This document shows positions 6,301 to 7,116 of a DNA stretch of 7,116 nucleotides, piece by piece. The DNA is from Oscillospiraceae bacterium (GTDB taxonomy: Bacteria; Bacillota; Clostridia; Oscillospirales; Oscillospiraceae), in assembly GCA_020025375.1 (NCBI GenBank), contig JAHHSF010000068.1, forward strand, positions 1 through 7,116. Reading direction: 5' to 3'. The position numbers and the translations under genes were made by a program. The notes under the pieces were generated by a model. It made no database searches, had not been told where the DNA came from, and saw only the letters and a list, made by a program, of their open reading frames with translations. Position 1 is the first letter of the stretch, and every line of letters begins with the position of its first letter.

Positions 6301-7116
6301 GTCGCCCAGGTTGGTCTCGCCGGTACGGACGTTGCTCTTCACGCCGTCCAGCTCCACCTCGGTCTTACCGATAATGGTCTTCAGGGCCTCGTCCACGGCA
6401 GCGTTGGTCTTGGCAACCACAGCGGCCACATCCTCGTCCACCTTGGTGTACTCAGCGGCAGAGACCAGGTCGGCGGTGAAGGTCTTGGTCTCGGCGGCGT
6501 AGATGACAACGCCCACGTTGGCCAACTTCTCGCCGGTGGAGACGATCAGGGTATCGCTGGTGTTCTCAAAGGTAGGATAGGTCTCAGCCTTGACGGGCTT
6601 GCCATCTTTCATGACGGTGTGGGAGTGGCCGTCCACGAACAGGTCGATGCCGGTGACGTTGTTGACCAGATCGCAGCTGCGGTTTGCAGCGGCGGCGGTC
6701 TCCTCGTCCACGCCCAGGTGGCCCAGGCTCACGACCAGGTCACAACCGGCAGCTTTCAGCTCGTCCACCTGAGCCTGGGCGCAGGCGTACAGGTCCTCGG
6801 AGGCCAGGAAGCTCAGGCCGGCGACCTTTTCGGGGTTGGTCTTGGTGGCGGCCTCGGGAGTATCCAGGCCGAACACGCCCACCTTCAGGCCTTCCAGTTC
6901 AAAAATCTTGTTGGCCTCGAAGAGAACGTCGCCGTTTTCATCCAGAATGTTGGCGGCCAGGATGGGGAACTCGGCGTTGGCGACCACGTTCATCAGGTTC
7001 TCAGCGCCCCAGTCAAACTCGTGGTTGCCGGGAGCCATGGCGTCATAGCCGGCGGCGTTCATAAACTTGATCGCATCGGCACCCTGGTTGTAGTTGACCA
7101 GGGGAGTGCCTTGCGT
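3319..7116 (-). CDS. Multidomain surface enzyme: 5'-nucleotidase, SLH x3, alpha/beta hydrolase, SAM_HAT-C-like, tyrosine phosphatase (5' end missing)
   Basis: A single open frame of 1,265 codons runs from the window edge to a TAA at 3319-3321. The true start, the signal peptide and the first metal-binding motifs lie outside, because the frame is still open through the 18 codons before the first ATG at 7062. Residues below are numbered from that ATG. The order is 5'-nucleotidase (to about 445), three SLH repeats (453-622), alpha/beta hydrolase (631-896), a domain like the C-terminal part of SAM hydroxide adenosyltransferases (904-1000) and a Cys-phosphatase (1010-1195). The tail is Ala/Glu-rich. 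SLH repeats bind cell-wall polysaccharide, so the protein is inferred to be exported and wall-held. The catalytic motifs of the nucleotidase part seen here and of the hydrolase are intact. The chain has few Cys and many Ala, Asp and Glu, as in exported proteins. Natural substrates of the hydrolase and phosphatase parts are unknown. Confidence 0.93.
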   Translation of the reverse strand, partial: TQGTPLVNYNQGADAIKFMNAAGYDAMAPGNHEFDWGAENLMNVVANAEFPILAANILDENGDVLFEANKIFELEGLKVGVFGLDTPEAATKTNPEKVAGLSFLASEDLYACAQAQVDELKAAGCDLVVSLGHLGVDEETAAAANRSCDLVNNVTGIDLFVDGHSHTVMKDGKPVKAETYPTFENTSDTLIVSTGEKLANVGVVIYAAETKTFTADLVSAAEYTKVDEDVAAVVAKTNAAVDEALKTIIGKTEVELDGVKSNVRTGETNLGDFATDALLWFAQKDQGDHVVAAITNGGGIRASIPAGDISAKTMNTVFPFGNVVVTLELTGQQILETLEAATFCTPSSIGAFPQVSGITFSIDTTAEYENGEAYGTYFRCANPGTRIQDVTIAGEPLDLEATYTIATNDFSAVGGDTYYAFKDAKATMVDTGTPLDQALADYTNEVLGGVITAEQYGAPAGRITVKYVGLEGGQWYTDAAKAVMDMGLMTSTGNGFDAAATVTRATVFQMLYNTFGKPAVEEKASFTDVEGTWYADSAAWAEDMGLTTGDGTGAYAGDRAVTRAELAAILTRYAELTGMKGTEGDCSTFADAAEVADWAVEGMTFAVGTGIISGKPGNLLDPNGTAIRAELATMMVNFYNNVIPPYRDEYVEIEVPETDGIPAHTIPAVVTMPAQEQEAPYSAVVMLHGTGSNKDEAGMAYIEAAAAMAQCGIASIRFDFMGNGDSTADYVNYNFTSANIDAKAAADYLAGMEDVDGERLAVMGWSQGGTNALLAAAEYPETFKAVITWAGALDLTDLTGDFAKDYATAKKDGYYEKTFDWREPLHIGPKWFEDVKNTDVLKEAAKIEAPILSIHGDQDTTVPLDDSFSVFSLDKEKNTCWIVEGADHTFNVFSGDFSALHEAIEVGIGFLKDALDGEVAGTASSISKYGNVTTDIPETVFAGAGYEVGDILNITVGETTIQAPYGTGYSNVDTGNPIVLADKDTGRIAVAINMGNFAETYGVTVDDTVLSFSMAEKAGYLEEYEIRNIDALRTNVREDYESDEIFANFRNVVIGDIAEGVLYRSSSPVNPELGRNTYADDLTKAAGVKTVINLADSQEKMEGYEGYAESYYATLNVIPLDMGVDFTAEDFNAKLKTGLEYMIANEGPYLIHCTEGKDRAGFVNTLLAAAMGADLDEIVDDYMVSFENYYGVEYHSDRWTRIAQSNVIANLITIAGVEDEAALEKTDLKAAAEAYLTETVGLTAEQVTALQETLSAPVVEAETAA
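3478..4035 (-). other. Tyrosine-phosphatase-like (Y_phosphatase3-type) module
   Basis: Residues 1010-1195 begin with NFRNVVIGDIAEGVLYRSSSP, shortened here to its ends NFRN and LYRSSSP. Next comes VKTVINLADS and then the active-site loop HCTEGKDRAG (1134-1143), with nucleophile Cys1135 (TGC at 3658-3660) and phosphate-binding Arg1141. This is the HC(X)5R signature of Cys-dependent phosphatases, in the form seen in secreted bacterial Y_phosphatase3-type (LipA-like) enzymes. The residue after Arg is Ala, where classical enzymes have Ser or Thr. Targets could be phosphoproteins, phosphoinositides or other phosphate esters. Confidence 0.85.
4063..4353 (-). other. Segment like the C-terminal domain of SAM hydroxide adenosyltransferase (DUF62/SAM_HAT)
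   Basis: Residues 904-1000 show KYGNVTTDIP followed by a small beta-rich segment, then GRIAVAINMGNFAETYG and VDDTVLSFSM. This order resembles the C-terminal domain of SAM hydrolase/halogenase proteins (FGN-VTNI… then LEIAVN-GNAA). The N-terminal catalytic half of that family is not present next to it. It may serve as a binding or structural domain ahead of the phosphatase. The match is by memory of the family pattern, not by alignment. Confidence 0.6.
4375..5172 (-). other. Alpha/beta hydrolase module
   Basis: Residues 631-896 form an esterase/dienelactone-hydrolase-like fold. HGTGSNKDE (670-678) supplies the oxyanion region. GWSQGG (746-751) is the nucleophile elbow with Ser748. HGDQDTTVP (837-845) holds the acid, most likely Asp841, and GADHTF (867-872) holds His870. 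The complete triad suggests an active serine esterase, acylase or peptidase-like enzyme. The substrate cannot be told. Confidence 0.88.
5197..5706 (-). other. Three S-layer homology (SLH) repeats
   Basis: Three tandem SLH units lie near residues 453-500, 507-556 and 570-622. Each has a WYADSAAWAEDMGLTTG-like front half, a Gly-rich turn and the TRAE-type wall-binding box. That box is TRAT in unit 1 (485-488), TRAE in unit 2 (544-547) and IRAE in unit 3 (609-612). Such triplets fold into a three-pronged spindle that binds pyruvylated secondary cell-wall polymer. They usually sit at a protein terminus, but here they lie between two enzyme regions. Confidence 0.9.
5848..7116 (-). other. 5'-nucleotidase module (metallophosphatase + C-terminal domain)
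   Basis: These are the first two domains of the large protein. The calcineurin-like metallophosphatase part, incomplete at the window edge, shows TQGTPLVNY just before the first ATG. It then shows GNHEFDWG (12-19), GHLG with His115, and DGHSHT (144-149), all metal-ligand motifs. The 5'-nucleotidase C-terminal domain (about 228-405) carries NGGGIR (278-283), whose Arg contacts the substrate. It also has VFPFGN and NDFSAVGGDTY (390-400), which supply substrate-binding loops. The family removes phosphate from extracellular nucleotides, and some members split UDP-sugars or 2',3'-cyclic nucleotides. The DxH motif should lie upstream of the window. Confidence 0.92.

Overview
This 7,116-base window looks like chromosomal DNA from a GC-rich Clostridia relative, probably an Oscillospiraceae-type gut Firmicute. 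The basis is GC-rich codon use, AGGAG/GGGGG ribosome binding sites, S-layer homology (SLH) domains and a multidomain exported enzyme of a style common in that group. The taxon is inferred, not proved.

Layout, left to right. Positions 1-191 are an edge stretch with no recognisable gene, holding only a weak plus-strand reading frame that ends at 191. A strong hairpin terminator (190-230) closes a minus-strand pair: ychF (2073 to 982), a ribosome-associated P-loop ATPase, followed by a DUF1624/HGSNAT-type membrane protein (982 to 230) whose ATG overlaps the ychF stop in TGATG. The 470-base gap between ychF and the divergent udk gene holds the decayed C-terminal end of a tyrosine recombinase (2404 to 2144). 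It has an in-frame stop and has lost two catalytic residues. The gap also holds a good sigma-A promoter (2487-2515) for udk. udk (2544-3158) encodes uridine kinase. A nested inverted repeat (3183-3276) lies between udk and the convergent gene to its right and probably terminates both.

The right half is one uninterrupted minus-strand reading frame of 1,265 codons (7116 to 3319), cut at its 5' end by the window edge. In order it reads: 5'-nucleotidase (metallophosphatase plus C-terminal substrate domain), three SLH repeats, an alpha/beta hydrolase with an intact Ser-Asp-His triad, a segment like the C-terminal domain of SAM hydroxide adenosyltransferases, and a Cys-based tyrosine-phosphatase-like domain. 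It is probably an exported, wall-anchored multi-enzyme with the anchor in the middle of the chain instead of at one end. This fusion is the most interesting object in the window.

The genes do not form one pathway. ychF and udk are housekeeping genes, the DUF1624 gene rides with ychF, and the recombinase relic marks an old mobile-element visit. I see no CRISPR array, tRNA or rRNA, intact insertion sequence or defence system.
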